Below are positions 1-7,784 of a DNA stretch of 35,933 bases, one piece after another. The notes beneath the pieces were generated by a model. That model was not told the DNA's origin and did no database searches. It saw nothing but the letters and a program-made list of their open reading frames with translations. The DNA comes from Chloroflexota bacterium (GTDB lineage Bacteria > Chloroflexota > Dormibacteria > Dormibacterales > Dormibacteraceae), in the NCBI GenBank assembly GCA_005879675.1, contig VBJE01000214.1, positions 1 to 35,933 of the forward strand. The letters run 5' to 3'. Position numbers and translations under genes: made by a program. Every line of letters starts with the position of its first letter. The first letter of the stretch is position 1.

Positions 1-607
1 AGTCGAGGCCGCACACCTCGGTCGTGAACACCTCGGCGAGGCCTTCGTGGATCACCCACTCGACGAGGTTGAAGCTGGTCTCGATGTTCGGCGTGCGGAG
101 GTTGTGGACGAGCTCGTGCACGCCGCACGCGCCGATGCGGCTGAGGTTGTAGTCGGTCGGCCACGCGACGAGCCAGATCGTGCCCGGGGTGGCGCCCATC
201 CCGTAATAGCCATGAGTCCGCTCGACGAACACAGGATCGTCGGGGTTGCCCAGCGTCAGCCTCACGTCGATCCGGTCAGGGTGGTGGATCCCCGGAAGCA
301 CCGAGCGCTGGTACTCCCAGGCGCGGGCGAGGTCGCGGCGGAGCTGTCCCCAGGCATCCGCGTCGACCAGGCGCTGCAGCGCCGGCGCGTACCGCGGGTC
401 TTCCTCGTGGACTCGAAAGCCGTCGCCATGCTCGTGGACCTCGCGCAGTCGCGTCATCGCGGCCTGGTCGAAGGACGAAGCTCCGTAAATCTCGGCGAGC
501 CCCTCGAGCCGGGCGCCTATGGGCAGGGTGAAGATGCGCGCCAGCGCGGCCGCGTCATCGTGGACGTCAAGCTCTATCTGGTCGTCGGTCGTGATGATCA
601 CAGTCAC
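1..607 (-). CDS. DUF2268-type putative Zn-dependent protease (3' end cut by window)
   Basis: The reverse strand reads open from a GTG at 607 to the window edge, about 202 residues with the C-terminus missing. A HELVH zinc-binding motif lies at about residues 163-167, and a second motif, IHEGLAEVF, follows about 20 residues later, as expected for the third ligand Glu of a gluzincin. This spacing fits the DUF2268 family of predicted Zn-dependent proteases (YjaZ-like). No signal peptide is visible, so it is probably cytoplasmic. The GTG overlaps the stop of the upstream MFS gene by four bases (GTGA), so the two are probably translationally coupled. A second in-frame GTG at 601 is an alternative start. 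The substrate is unknown. Confidence 0.75.
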   Translation of the reverse strand, partial: MTVIITTDDQIELDVHDDAAALARIFTLPIGARLEGLAEIYGASSFDQAAMTRLREVHEHGDGFRVHEEDPRYAPALQRLVDADAWGQLRRDLARAWEYQRSVLPGIHHPDRIDVRLTLGNPDDPVFVERTHGYYGMGATPGTIWLVAWPTDYNLSRIGACGVHELVHNLRTPNIETSFNLVEWVIHEGLAEVFTTEVCGLD

Positions 608-1806
608 GCTTGCTCGGCGCTGGGGCGCATCGGTTCGGGCTGTTCCGCGTAGCGCTCGATCTCAACCTCGCGCGGCAGGAACCACGCGAGACCCACGGTC
701 GCGATGACCAGGATGACGTGGCTGAGCAGGGACTCCTGCAGCCCGATGGCGTCCCCGATGGCGCCGTTGATGGGCACGCCGACCGCTCCGGTCACGAAGC
801 CGAGACCCATGACAAGCCCTGAGGCAAGGCCGGCCCGGGATGCCATCAGCTGCTGCGCCATGAGGAGCATCAGAGGCGCCGTCGACGCGGCCAGGAAGCC
901 GATGAGGATGGCGGTGGCGAAGGCCCACGGCCCGGGATAGAGCGTGTAGAGGAGGATCGCGGGCACCGACAGCAGCAGCGTGACGATGATCACCGTGCGC
1001 CTTCCAAAGCGGTCGGCGAGGGAGCCGCAGCCCACGGTGCCGACGGCGCTGGCGAGCACGAGGGTGGTCGCCAGCGGACCATAGAACTCGGGCCCGTAGC
1101 CAAGCTGCCGGTACCAGGTCGGGGTGAAGGCCTGGAAGACGTTGACCGTCCAGCTGCGCGACATCATCACGCCGATGACAGCCGCGAGGGCGAGCACAGG
1201 CACGGCCCGCGACGTCACGCCTGCCCCGCGCACCGCGGCGCCGGCCGCAGCCACGCGGCCGCGCATGCGCCACAGCAGGTAGCCGCCCGTGGCGAGGCCC
1301 GGCAGGACCAGGAAGCCGGTGCCGTGGATGCCGAAGACGCCGAAGAGGAAGATGCCGATGAGCGGCCCGGCCGCGACGCCGACCGTCCCCGCCGTGACGT
1401 ACACGGACATGCCCAGGCTGCGGCGCCACGCCGGCAGCAGCCCACGCACGTCGAGCGCGCCCAGCGGATGGAACGCTCCGGAGCCGAGGCCGGACGCGAG
1501 CGCCAGCCCGACCAGCAGCGGAAAGCTGTCCACGAAACCGATGACGGCGAAGGTGATCGCCGTCCACGCGAGAGCCAGGCCGGTGAAGCGCGTGCCGAAG
1601 CGGTCGGCGATCAGGCCGAAGATCGGCTGCGAGATGGCCGCCATCCCGCCGTACGCCAGGCTGACCAATCCGACGGTGGCGAGGCTGAGGCTGAACCTCC
1701 CGATGAGCAGCGGATAGAGGATCGGGATCACGCCGACGTAGCTGTCGACGGTGAAGTGGCCGAGCATCAGCGTCAGCAACTTCCCGTTGCGGAGAAAGTC
1801 GCGCAC
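604..1806 (-). CDS. MFS transporter, fosmidomycin-resistance (Fsr)-like
   Basis: A 400-residue polytopic inner-membrane protein with about 12 hydrophobic segments. The first helix reads GHFTVDSYVGVIPILYPLL and a later stretch reads GLGSGAFHPLGAL. Both resemble the GHFxVD and GSxxFHP signatures of Fsr-type major facilitator exporters, which use the proton gradient to expel drugs or metabolites. The reading frame stays open upstream into the divergent gene, but hydrophobic sequence and family similarity begin here. GTG at 1806 gives a short N-tail before helix 1; ATG at 1767 would start inside the helix. It is coupled to the downstream protease gene by a 4-bp overlap. The substrate cannot be read from sequence. 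Confidence 0.85.
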   Translation of the reverse strand: MRDFLRNGKLLTLMLGHFTVDSYVGVIPILYPLLIGRFSLSLATVGLVSLAYGGMAAISQPIFGLIADRFGTRFTGLALAWTAITFAVIGFVDSFPLLVGLALASGLGSGAFHPLGALDVRGLLPAWRRSLGMSVYVTAGTVGVAAGPLIGIFLFGVFGIHGTGFLVLPGLATGGYLLWRMRGRVAAAGAAVRGAGVTSRAVPVLALAAVIGVMMSRSWTVNVFQAFTPTWYRQLGYGPEFYGPLATTLVLASAVGTVGCGSLADRFGRRTVIIVTLLLSVPAILLYTLYPGPWAFATAILIGFLAASTAPLMLLMAQQLMASRAGLASGLVMGLGFVTGAVGVPINGAIGDAIGLQESLLSHVILVIATVGLAWFLPREVEIERYAEQPEPMRPSAEQA

Positions 1807-1813
1807 CAACTCT

Positions 1814-2773
1814 ATGATCGCGGCGGTGGGCGAGCTCCTGTACCTGAGCCGCGCGGACGTCGAGCAGCTGCTGGACGTCGACGCGATGCTCGACGCGCTC
1901 GGTGACGCGTTGGTCGCGTATTCGTCGGGCGCGGCGTCGGCCCCCCCGCGCAGCGCCGTCCGCGTCGAGCGTGGGCTCCTCGGCGTGATGCCTGGGTACG
2001 TCCCCGGCGCCGCGCTCGAGAGCAAGCTCGTCTCGGTGTTTCCGGGAAACGAGGAGCATGGCCTGCCCTCGCACCAGGGGGTCATCGCGCTGTTCGACGA
2101 GCAGACGGGGACACCGCTAGCGCTGATGGACGGCACCTACATCACCGCGATCCGCACCGGCGGCACAGCCGCGGTGGCGGCGCGAGTCCTCGCTCGCCAA
2201 GACGCCGCCGTGCTCGCGATCCTCGGCGCGGGCGTCCAGGGCTGGTCGCACCTGGAGACGTTTCCCCGCGTCCGCGACTTCAAGGAGATCCGGATCGCGT
2301 CGCGCAACAGCAAGCGGGCCAGCGACCTGGCCGCGCACAACCCCCGCGCGCGCGCCGCCATCTCGTTCGAGGACGCCGTGCGCGGCGCCGACGTTGTCGC
2401 CTGCTGCACCGACGCCCGCGAGCCCATCCTCCTGCGCGAATGGTTGAAGCCGGGCGCTCACGTCAGCGCCGTCGGCGGCACCTTCGGACCAGAGCTGGAC
2501 GCCGAGACCGTGCGCGCCTGCAGCGTCTTCGTGGAGTGGCGCGGCGCCGTGACCAGCCCTCCCCCCGCCGGCGCGCATGAGCTGCAGGGCCTTGACCCGG
2601 CCACGGTGACGGAGGTCGGCGAGGTCATCGCGGGGACAAAGCCTGGCCGCCGCTCGCCGGAGGAGATGACGTTGTACAAGTCGACCGGCATCGCGGTCGA
2701 GGACGCGGCCACCGCGGGGCTCGTCTATGCGCGCGCCGTTCGGGAGGGCGCCGGGACCCGCCTTCCCCTTTAG
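1814..2773 (+). CDS. Ornithine cyclodeaminase / mu-crystallin family dehydrogenase
   Basis: A 319-residue protein, normal length for the family. It has a substrate-loop motif TAIRTGG (about residues 111-117), a Rossmann nucleotide-binding motif ILGAGVQG (136-143), and the C-terminal signature LYKSTGIAVEDAATA that characterises ornithine cyclodeaminases, alanine dehydrogenases of the AlaDH/OCD type and mu-crystallin. Members act on amino or imino acids with NAD(P)(H), and the exact substrate (ornithine, lysine, alanine, a ketimine) cannot be told here. The start ATG at 1814 lies 7 bp from the divergent MFS start, so the two genes share a very short control region. GTG at 1826 is an alternative start. 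The stop overlaps the convergent phosphoesterase stop by 4 bp. Confidence 0.85.
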   Translation: MIAAVGELLYLSRADVEQLLDVDAMLDALGDALVAYSSGAASAPPRSAVRVERGLLGVMPGYVPGAALESKLVSVFPGNEEHGLPSHQGVIALFDEQTGTPLALMDGTYITAIRTGGTAAVAARVLARQDAAVLAILGAGVQGWSHLETFPRVRDFKEIRIASRNSKRASDLAAHNPRARAAISFEDAVRGADVVACCTDAREPILLREWLKPGAHVSAVGGTFGPELDAETVRACSVFVEWRGAVTSPPPAGAHELQGLDPATVTEVGEVIAGTKPGRRSPEEMTLYKSTGIAVEDAATAGLVYARAVREGAGTRLPL

Positions 2774-3414
2774 ATATCGATCATCCGCGACGGGACCACG
2801 TTGATGACGCGCGTCGGCCCCACGCGGCGCTCGGGCAGCAGCCGGCCGTAGGGATGGATGTGGCCGTGGACCGCGAGCAGCGGGTGAAAGTTGCGGATCA
2901 GGCGCAGGAAGGCGACGAAGCCGACGTGCGCCGAATCCTCCGCCTCGGCCGCTCCGTACGGCGGAGCGTGTGTCACCAGCGCGTCGAGCTTGCGCCCGTC
3001 GCGGACCCTGCCCAGGCGGATGCGAAGCTCGAGCTTGAGGGCGCGGCGGCCCATCTGCCCTTGCGAGTACTGGTTCGGTCCCGCCTTGTAGCGAAGGCTG
3101 CCGCCGAGGCCCGCGATGCGAAGCCCGCGGACCTCGAGAAGGCGGCCGTCGATGTTCACGCAGCCCTGCGGGCCGGGAGCAGGTCGCTCGAGGTCGATCG
3201 CGCGCAGGGGCGTCCACGTGGTGTCGGGCGGCCGGAGGCTCGGGTCGTGGTTGCCGGGGACGTAGAGGAGCGGGACGTCGAGCCGGCTGACCAGGTATTC
3301 GAGGTAGTCAAACGGAAGGTCGCCGCAGCTGAGCACAATGTCGGGGCGGAGGTTGGGCAGCCGATCGCCGTAGAGCGACTCGTCGACCTCGTCGGCGACC
3401 GCCAGGATGCGCGT
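2770..3414 (-). CDS. Calcineurin-like metallophosphoesterase (start codon unclear)
   Basis: About 214 residues with VLSCGDLPFDYLEYL, VPGNHDP, VTHAPPYG and HGHIHPYG. These are the GDxx, GNHD, H and GHxH blocks that bind the dimetal centre of calcineurin-like phosphoesterases. The canonical first DxH block is replaced by ADEVDE near the N-terminus, which is seen in some subfamilies. The gene follows the DUF3052 stop by about 10 bp. No ATG, GTG or TTG lies in frame near the natural N-terminus (TRILAVADEV). The first plausible codons are ACG at 3414, ATC at 3408 or CTG at 3405, so the start given is a guess from homology. Either an unusual start or a sequence error could explain this. The substrate is unknown. 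Confidence 0.8.
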   Translation of the reverse strand, partial: TRILAVADEVDESLYGDRLPNLRPDIVLSCGDLPFDYLEYLVSRLDVPLLYVPGNHDPSLRPPDTTWTPLRAIDLERPAPGPQGCVNIDGRLLEVRGLRIAGLGGSLRYKAGPNQYSQGQMGRRALKLELRIRLGRVRDGRKLDALVTHAPPYGAAEAEDSAHVGFVAFLRLIRNFHPLLAVHGHIHPYGRLLPERRVGPTRVINVVPSRMIDI

Positions 3415-3424
3415 GGCCGGCCCG

Positions 3425-3875
3425 CTAGACCTTCTTGAAGCGGAGCGCCGTCCAGGTTTCGTCGACGGCGACGAAGGCCGCCGGCTTGTAGCCCTTCTCT
3501 CCCGTGATCTCGCCCAGGACGTCCCGCTGGACCCACAACGGGGTGGCGGGCAGGTCGGTGGCGCGGCCGGATCCTCGGATACGCAACCCACAGAAGGCCG
3601 TTGGGCCTGGCCGCGCTGATGGCAGCGGGGCCGCGCTGCCGCAGCTCGTCGACGTCTTTGACGAAGAGCAGGACCGCGTCGTAGACGTGGTCCTGCTGCG
3701 CCTCGGTCGCGATGTCGCTTGGCCCGGGCCGCAGCAACGCGGCATAGCCGGGGGGCGCATTCAGGACGAGGACCCTGTTGCCGGCGACGAGACGAAGCTT
3801 CTTGGCAAGGGGGCTGAACCCGGTCTTGTCCGCCCCGATGGCGGGCAGCGACCTCTGAGAATCGAGATGGCCCAT
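3425..3875 (-). pseudogene. DUF3052 family protein, single-base frameshift
   Basis: Frame one from ATG 3875 reads KKLRLVAGNRVLVLNAPPGY, then LLFVKDVDEL and GLLWVAYPR. A second frame continues with GRATDLPATPLWV and DETWTALRFKKV and stops at 3425. Joined, these give the complete order of a DUF3052 protein (about 150 residues, Rossmann-like, function unknown). The total length of 451 bp is one base over a multiple of three, so a one-base insertion (or assembly error) near 3571-3580 explains the break. Nothing slippery such as a long homopolymer is present, which argues against programmed frameshifting. The gene lies directly upstream of the metallophosphoesterase and probably shares its transcript. 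A -10-like box sits 9-10 nt before the ATG. Confidence 0.75.
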
Positions 3876-3885
3876 GGCGCACAGA

Positions 3886-3891
3886 TTAATA
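3886..3891 (-). promoter_or_regulatory. -10-like box for the DUF3052 gene (leaderless type)
   Basis: The minus strand reads TATTAA ending 10 nt before the ATG at 3875, with no Shine-Dalgarno sequence. This fits a leaderless or near-leaderless transcript. The -35 is not recognisable. Confidence 0.35.
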
Positions 3892-3921
3892 AGGAATGAG
3901 CGGGGGTTGGCCGTCTCCGGG

Positions 3922-3927
3922 CATAAT
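3922..3927 (+). promoter_or_regulatory. -10-like box for the lipoprotein gene (leaderless type)
   Basis: CATAAT lies 10 nt upstream of the ATG at 3938. There is no Shine-Dalgarno sequence in the gap, so the start codon would lie at or just after the transcription start. No clear -35. Confidence 0.35.
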
Positions 3928-3937
3928 CGCCCGCGTC

Positions 3938-4414
3938 ATGCACCCCCGCGACGCGCTGGCGGCCGTCCTGGTCTGCGCCGCGGTCGCATGCAGCTCGCCG
4001 AGCCCCACGTTCTCTCTGGCGGCCGCCTCGGTCGACCCGACCTACTGGTGCCCAGGCGGCGCCAGCGACGCGGCCTACGACCTGCACGCGACGGTGGATG
4101 CGCGCAACGGCACGTCCAAGGAGGTCACGATCCAGTCCGCGACCGCGGTGATGGTGCTGACGTCGGTGAGCGGCGCCTGGCTCGAGAAAATCGGCGCGCG
4201 CTACGACGCGGGCACCGTCAACGTGACTCCGGCGAGCGTCGCCGCCAGCTCGAACGCGAAGCTGGGCGTGACCATTCCCAGCGCATGCACGAGCGCCCGC
4301 TATGGAGCGAGCGCGTCCAGCTCAGGCAGATACACGGTGACGGTGCGGCTCGTCACCTCGGCCGGCACCTTCTCGATCGCCGCCGCCAACCCGCACGAGA
4401 TTCTGGCCGCCTAG
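3938..4414 (+). CDS. Secreted lipoprotein of unknown function
   Basis: A 158-residue protein beginning MHPRDALAAVLVCAAVACSSPSP, a lipoprotein signal peptide with a lipobox ending AVAC. After cleavage the Cys would be lipidated and the protein anchored outside the cytoplasmic membrane. The remainder is rich in Ser, Thr and Ala and alternates like an immunoglobulin-type beta-sandwich (YTVTVRLVTSAGTFSIAAANPHEI). An upstream ATG at 3896 is in frame but would place 14 unrelated residues before the signal peptide, so ATG 3938 is preferred. The stop overlaps the convergent glycosidase stop (CTAG). I do not recognise the family. Confidence 0.7.
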   Translation: MHPRDALAAVLVCAAVACSSPSPTFSLAAASVDPTYWCPGGASDAAYDLHATVDARNGTSKEVTIQSATAVMVLTSVSGAWLEKIGARYDAGTVNVTPASVAASSNAKLGVTIPSACTSARYGASASSSGRYTVTVRLVTSAGTFSIAAANPHEILAA

Positions 4415-5466
4415 CCAGTCGCCTGGAGGATGTCCAGCGCGCGGGTCCCGGCCGCCATCCAGGCCGGGTCGTTGAGCCAGGTCTCGACTCCCCACATCAG
4501 GACGACCTGGAGCGGCTCCTGCCTGTAGTCGATCGCGCTCTCGACCAGGTCTTCGGGCGCGAAGGTCCCCGACGAGTCCCAGGGCTGTGCCTGCATCTCG
4601 GCGAGCCACACGTCCTTGCCCATCGCGTGCGCCCGGCCGGCCCAGAAGCTCACGGTCTGCTGCTTCCACTTCGACCGCAGGTCGACGCTGGTCAGGTCGC
4701 GCAGCGGGACGCTTGGGCCGTCGACGTAGACGTCGAGGCCGAGCGCGTCGCCGACCTGCAGGGCCGCCTCGGGATGCCCGACCGTTCCCATGTGCGTGAC
4801 GAGCTGGGGCGCCAACAGCTCGAGCATGTCGACCGTCGTGTTCACGCCGTTGTATGTCGTGGTCGCAGCCTTATGCCACGGGTCGAGCCGGTGCACCTCC
4901 GCAATCTCCCACGCGAGCTGCTCGCGGCTGATCTGGTCGTCGCCTGTGAGCTCGTTGCTGACGACGTCGAGAGGTTCGTTTTCGACCTGCCACGCGTAGA
5001 GAAGCGGGGACGAGCGATATCGCTTGATGCTCGTGTCGAAGTACCTGCGGTACGCAAACCGTGACTGAGCGATGCCGATCCACGGCTGGCTCCGCTCACC
5101 TGCCCATGCCGGTTGGTGCAGCTCCGGATAGAGAAAGTTGCGAGCGCCGATGGTGAGCACCACGCGCGTCTGCCGTTCGGCGGTGGCGTTGTGCCTGGCG
5201 ACGACGTCGAGCAGCGAGTCGACGGAGCTGAAGTCGAGCGTGCGTGGCGTCGGCTGCACAAGCTCCCAGTAGACGGGAAGGCGGACGAGGTCGGGACTCG
5301 TGGCGTCGAGGAGCCGCGCCAGGTCCTGGGCCGGGTCGCGATTCGCGTCCCGCGACGTGATCGGGCTGAAGCTGAAGCCGGCCAGCGGAGGCGGAGGCGT
5401 CGATGCGGGCCACGATTCGCTTCCCAGCGCCACCGCGGCAACGATCAGCAGGATGAGCGCCCTCAC
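4411..5466 (-). CDS. Secreted TIM-barrel glycoside hydrolase-like protein (clan GH-A type)
   Basis: A 351-residue protein with GTG start and an N-terminal signal peptide (RALILLIVAAVALGSE). The order DLVRLPVYWELVQPT (beta-2 region), YAWQVENEPL (NEP motif, putative acid/base Glu164) and VWLAEMQAQPW (putative nucleophile Glu290) matches the two-glutamate layout of clan GH-A retaining glycosidases such as GH5, GH42 or GH39. Sequence alone does not identify the family or sugar. It is divergent from an LCP envelope gene, so it could act on a cell-wall polymer or an external polysaccharide. The 83-bp gap between the two genes holds a perfect 9-bp inverted repeat. Confidence 0.7.
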   Translation of the reverse strand: MRALILLIVAAVALGSESWPASTPPPPLAGFSFSPITSRDANRDPAQDLARLLDATSPDLVRLPVYWELVQPTPRTLDFSSVDSLLDVVARHNATAERQTRVVLTIGARNFLYPELHQPAWAGERSQPWIGIAQSRFAYRRYFDTSIKRYRSSPLLYAWQVENEPLDVVSNELTGDDQISREQLAWEIAEVHRLDPWHKAATTTYNGVNTTVDMLELLAPQLVTHMGTVGHPEAALQVGDALGLDVYVDGPSVPLRDLTSVDLRSKWKQQTVSFWAGRAHAMGKDVWLAEMQAQPWDSSGTFAPEDLVESAIDYRQEPLQVVLMWGVETWLNDPAWMAAGTRALDILQATG

Positions 5467-5471
5467 AGCCA

Positions 5472-5527
5472 GAGCAACGCGGCGGCGCCTCCAGCCACGG
5501 GTTTTTGGCTCCGGTCAAGCGTTGCTC
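5472..5527. promoter_or_regulatory. 9-bp inverted repeat in a divergent promoter region
   Basis: GAGCAACGC at 5472-5480 and its exact complement GCGTTGCTC at 5519-5527 flank 38 bp between the glycosidase and LCP starts. The right arm lies just upstream of the LCP ribosome-binding site. It could be a bipartite operator or a long-loop RNA stem. Confidence 0.35.
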
Positions 5528-5549
5528 GACTGGAGGGCCGGACGTCCAC

Positions 5550-6479
5550 ATGCCACGTACCTTGATCGTCGTCCTCGGTTTCCTGCTGTCGGGCCTCGTG
5601 GGGCTCGGCGCTTACTTCCTGCCCCTGTTTCAGACCGCGGCGACCGCGAGCGCGGTGCCCCGTGGGCTGCCGAACCTGAACCCGATTCAGCCTCCGAGCC
5701 AGCCGTTCACGGTCCTCTTGCTCGGCAGCGACGACGATTCGAAGTTCGTCCCCGACCAGCTCAACACGCAATCGATGATCCTGCTCCGGGTCGATCCGGC
5801 GACCAAGCAGGCAACGATGCTTTCGATCCCGCGCGACCTCTGGGTGCAGCTTCCGAACCAGGGCATGGGCAAGATCAGCTGGGCGTATCGGAGCGGTGGC
5901 CCGCAGGGCGCGGTCGACGCCGTCGAGAGCACCTTCAAGGTCCACATCGACGACTACGTATGGATCGGTCTCAACGGGCTGGTGAAGCTGATCGACAGGC
6001 TTGGCGGAGTGAACCTTCAAGTCACCAACCCGGTCATGGACGACTACTACCCCGCGGACCTGAATGCCTCCGAAGATCCATACGGCTACTACCGCGTCGC
6101 TGTGCTTCCGGGTGCGACGCACATGGACGGCGTGCACGCGCTGCAGTACGTCCGCTCGCGCCACGGCGACGTGCGCGGAGACTTCGCGCGATCCGAAAGG
6201 CAACAGCAATTGCTGCTCGCGATCAAAGCCGAGGCTTCGCACCTCAACTTGACGGACCTGCCGGCGCTGGCGAGCGCCTTCAACGGCGAGATCAAGACGA
6301 GCATGGGGCTCGACAGGCTGCGCTCGTTGCTGACGATCGCCAATGAGTTCAATGGTCCCAACGTACATCGCGTGGTCCTCGTGCCGCCTTATACGTCGGA
6401 GGGCTACGCGGGAGACCAGAGCGTGGTCTTCCCCGATTGGAATCGCATCCTGCCTCTCGTCCACCAGTCGTTCCCCTGA
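5550..6479 (+). CDS. LytR-CpsA-Psr (LCP) family protein
   Basis: A 309-residue protein with one N-terminal membrane segment (PRTLIVVLGFLLSGLVGLGAYFL) and an extracellular LCP domain. That domain has FTVLLLGSD, NTQSMILLRVDPATKQATMLSIPRDLWV, DRLGGVNLQV and GVHALQYVRSRHGDVRGDFARSERQQQLL. The Arg/Asp-rich blocks bind the polyprenyl pyrophosphate of the substrate. LCP enzymes transfer undecaprenyl-linked glycopolymers to peptidoglycan or other wall acceptors. ATG 5550 has a GGAGGG 12 nt upstream and begins the membrane segment. A 1-bp TGATG overlap couples it to the next gene. A diverging secreted glycosidase suggests a wall-polymer locus. Confidence 0.9.
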   Translation: MPRTLIVVLGFLLSGLVGLGAYFLPLFQTAATASAVPRGLPNLNPIQPPSQPFTVLLLGSDDDSKFVPDQLNTQSMILLRVDPATKQATMLSIPRDLWVQLPNQGMGKISWAYRSGGPQGAVDAVESTFKVHIDDYVWIGLNGLVKLIDRLGGVNLQVTNPVMDDYYPADLNASEDPYGYYRVAVLPGATHMDGVHALQYVRSRHGDVRGDFARSERQQQLLLAIKAEASHLNLTDLPALASAFNGEIKTSMGLDRLRSLLTIANEFNGPNVHRVVLVPPYTSEGYAGDQSVVFPDWNRILPLVHQSFP

Positions 6480-7486
6480 TGCGCTGGGCGATCGGGGTGG
6501 GTCTCGTGGCCGCGATGCTGGCCTTCGGCGTCGGCGTCTACGAGGCGGCGGGCTTGCTGCGCGCGAACCAGCACACCGTCCACCGGCCGAGCGAGGTTTC
6601 CGCGCCGTCGTTGCCCGGGACGATGTATGTCGTCCAGGCCGGGGCGATCTATCGCTTCCAGCACGGGTCGTTCCAGCAGATCACCTCCGAGAGCGGTTGG
6701 ATGCAGCCGAGCACCGCGCCCGACGGCCAGCTGGTCGCCGTCAGGCGCCAGGGCAACTACTCGGACCTCTACCTCCTCTCCAGCTCCGGCAAGACGACAT
6801 CGCAGCTTTCGCACAACGCATCGACGCGAGCGGTCGAGGACAACCACTGGGCCTTCTATCCGCGCTTCAGCCCTGACGGCCAGTCCTTGTTCTACGACTT
6901 CGACCCCAAGGACGCCTTCAGCAGCTACCGCATCGACCTCGCGATCTTCGTGAGCCCGATGACCCCAGGGTCGCGAGCACAGGAATTCACGAATCCGAAC
7001 GACTACACCGGCGGCGATGTCCAGCCGGTGCCGATGCGCGACGGCAGCCTGATCTACACCAAGTTCTCGATCGACGACTCCTTTCAGGTGCATTCCCAGG
7101 TCTGGATCCAGCGGCGAGCCGGGAGCGAGGGCGCAGCGCTCACGAGCGCGGACGCGGGCTGCGGGCAGCCGGCCGTCTCGCCTGACGAGAAGCTGATCGC
7201 CATGGTGTGCACCAAGGGCTCGAGCCAGTCCGCGGAGCTGGACGTCGCGAGCCTCGACACCTCCAATCTCACCCTGGGCTCGCCCGCGACGCTTGTCAGC
7301 GGGCGCATGGTCGCTTCCCCCTCGTTTTCCCCTGACGGCAAGACCATCGCCTTCCTCGCGCCCGACAGCCCAGGAGGCCATTTCCAGCTGTGGACAGTGG
7401 GCTCGTCCGGCCCGGCGTCGGTCCGCCAGATCACCTCCGACCTGGCCCTCGACTCCAGTTCGGCGCCGGTCTGGATCAACGGATAG
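6479..7486 (+). CDS. Membrane-anchored TolB/WD40-like beta-propeller protein
   Basis: A 335-residue protein starting at the ATG that overlaps the LCP stop (TGATG). One N-terminal hydrophobic segment (WAIGVGLVAAMLAFGVGVYEA) is followed by propeller blades marked by repeated PDG motifs: TAPDGQLVAV, FSPDGQSLFY, VSPDEKLIAM, FSPDGKTIAFL. These PD40-type repeats form extracytoplasmic beta-propellers as in TolB. The protein is probably exported and tethered next to the LCP enzyme. Its partner is unknown; tight coupling suggests a joint role in envelope polymer attachment or sensing, which is inference. Confidence 0.75.
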   Translation: MRWAIGVGLVAAMLAFGVGVYEAAGLLRANQHTVHRPSEVSAPSLPGTMYVVQAGAIYRFQHGSFQQITSESGWMQPSTAPDGQLVAVRRQGNYSDLYLLSSSGKTTSQLSHNASTRAVEDNHWAFYPRFSPDGQSLFYDFDPKDAFSSYRIDLAIFVSPMTPGSRAQEFTNPNDYTGGDVQPVPMRDGSLIYTKFSIDDSFQVHSQVWIQRRAGSEGAALTSADAGCGQPAVSPDEKLIAMVCTKGSSQSAELDVASLDTSNLTLGSPATLVSGRMVASPSFSPDGKTIAFLAPDSPGGHFQLWTVGSSGPASVRQITSDLALDSSSAPVWING

Positions 7487-7537
7487 CCAAAGAGGCCATG
7501 CATCGGTGGAATCCAAGAACCGTCCAATAGTGGTAGT

Positions 7538-7549
7538 AGCCACGTGGCT
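7538..7549. promoter_or_regulatory. Perfect 12-bp palindrome (AGCCACGTGGCT), possible operator
   Basis: The palindrome lies in the 91-bp gap between the propeller gene and the small ORF at 7578, about 10 bp upstream of a CGTTTTC element. Position and symmetry fit a regulator site. No regulator is identified. Confidence 0.3.
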
Positions 7550-7577
7550 GGGTGCGCGTTTTCTCGGTAGGAGAAGA

Positions 7578-7760
7578 GTGGTGAGGTTCAGATCCAAGTC
7601 CGACGCGCCCGACATGCACACCCAGCTCGAGTCGATGCTCGACCAGGTGTGGCGGTCGGAGGCCGACTGGCGGTTGTGGGATCGCCTCGATGCCGCGGTG
7701 ACGCTGGAGGCCCAGCGCGAGAAGCGCCTCAAGGACCGCGACATCAAGGAGGCGGCCTGA
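7578..7760 (+). CDS. Small hypothetical protein (60 aa) preceding patatin gene
   Basis: GTG at 7578 (or the adjacent GTG at 7581) follows a GGTAGGAGA ribosome-binding site. The product is short, charged and probably helical (MHTQLESMLDQVWRSEADWRLWDRLDAAVTLEAQ). No membrane segment or known motif is visible. It ends 24 bp before the patatin start, so the two are probably co-transcribed. I do not recognise the family. Confidence 0.5.
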   Translation: MVRFRSKSDAPDMHTQLESMLDQVWRSEADWRLWDRLDAAVTLEAQREKRLKDRDIKEAA

Positions 7761-7784
7761 GATGGAGCCCACCCCAAACTCGCG

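Noticed and set aside
1324..1905. Plus-strand frame opposite the MFS gene
   Set aside because: It is Asp/Arg-rich with no hydrophobic core or motif and is a shadow of the transporter.
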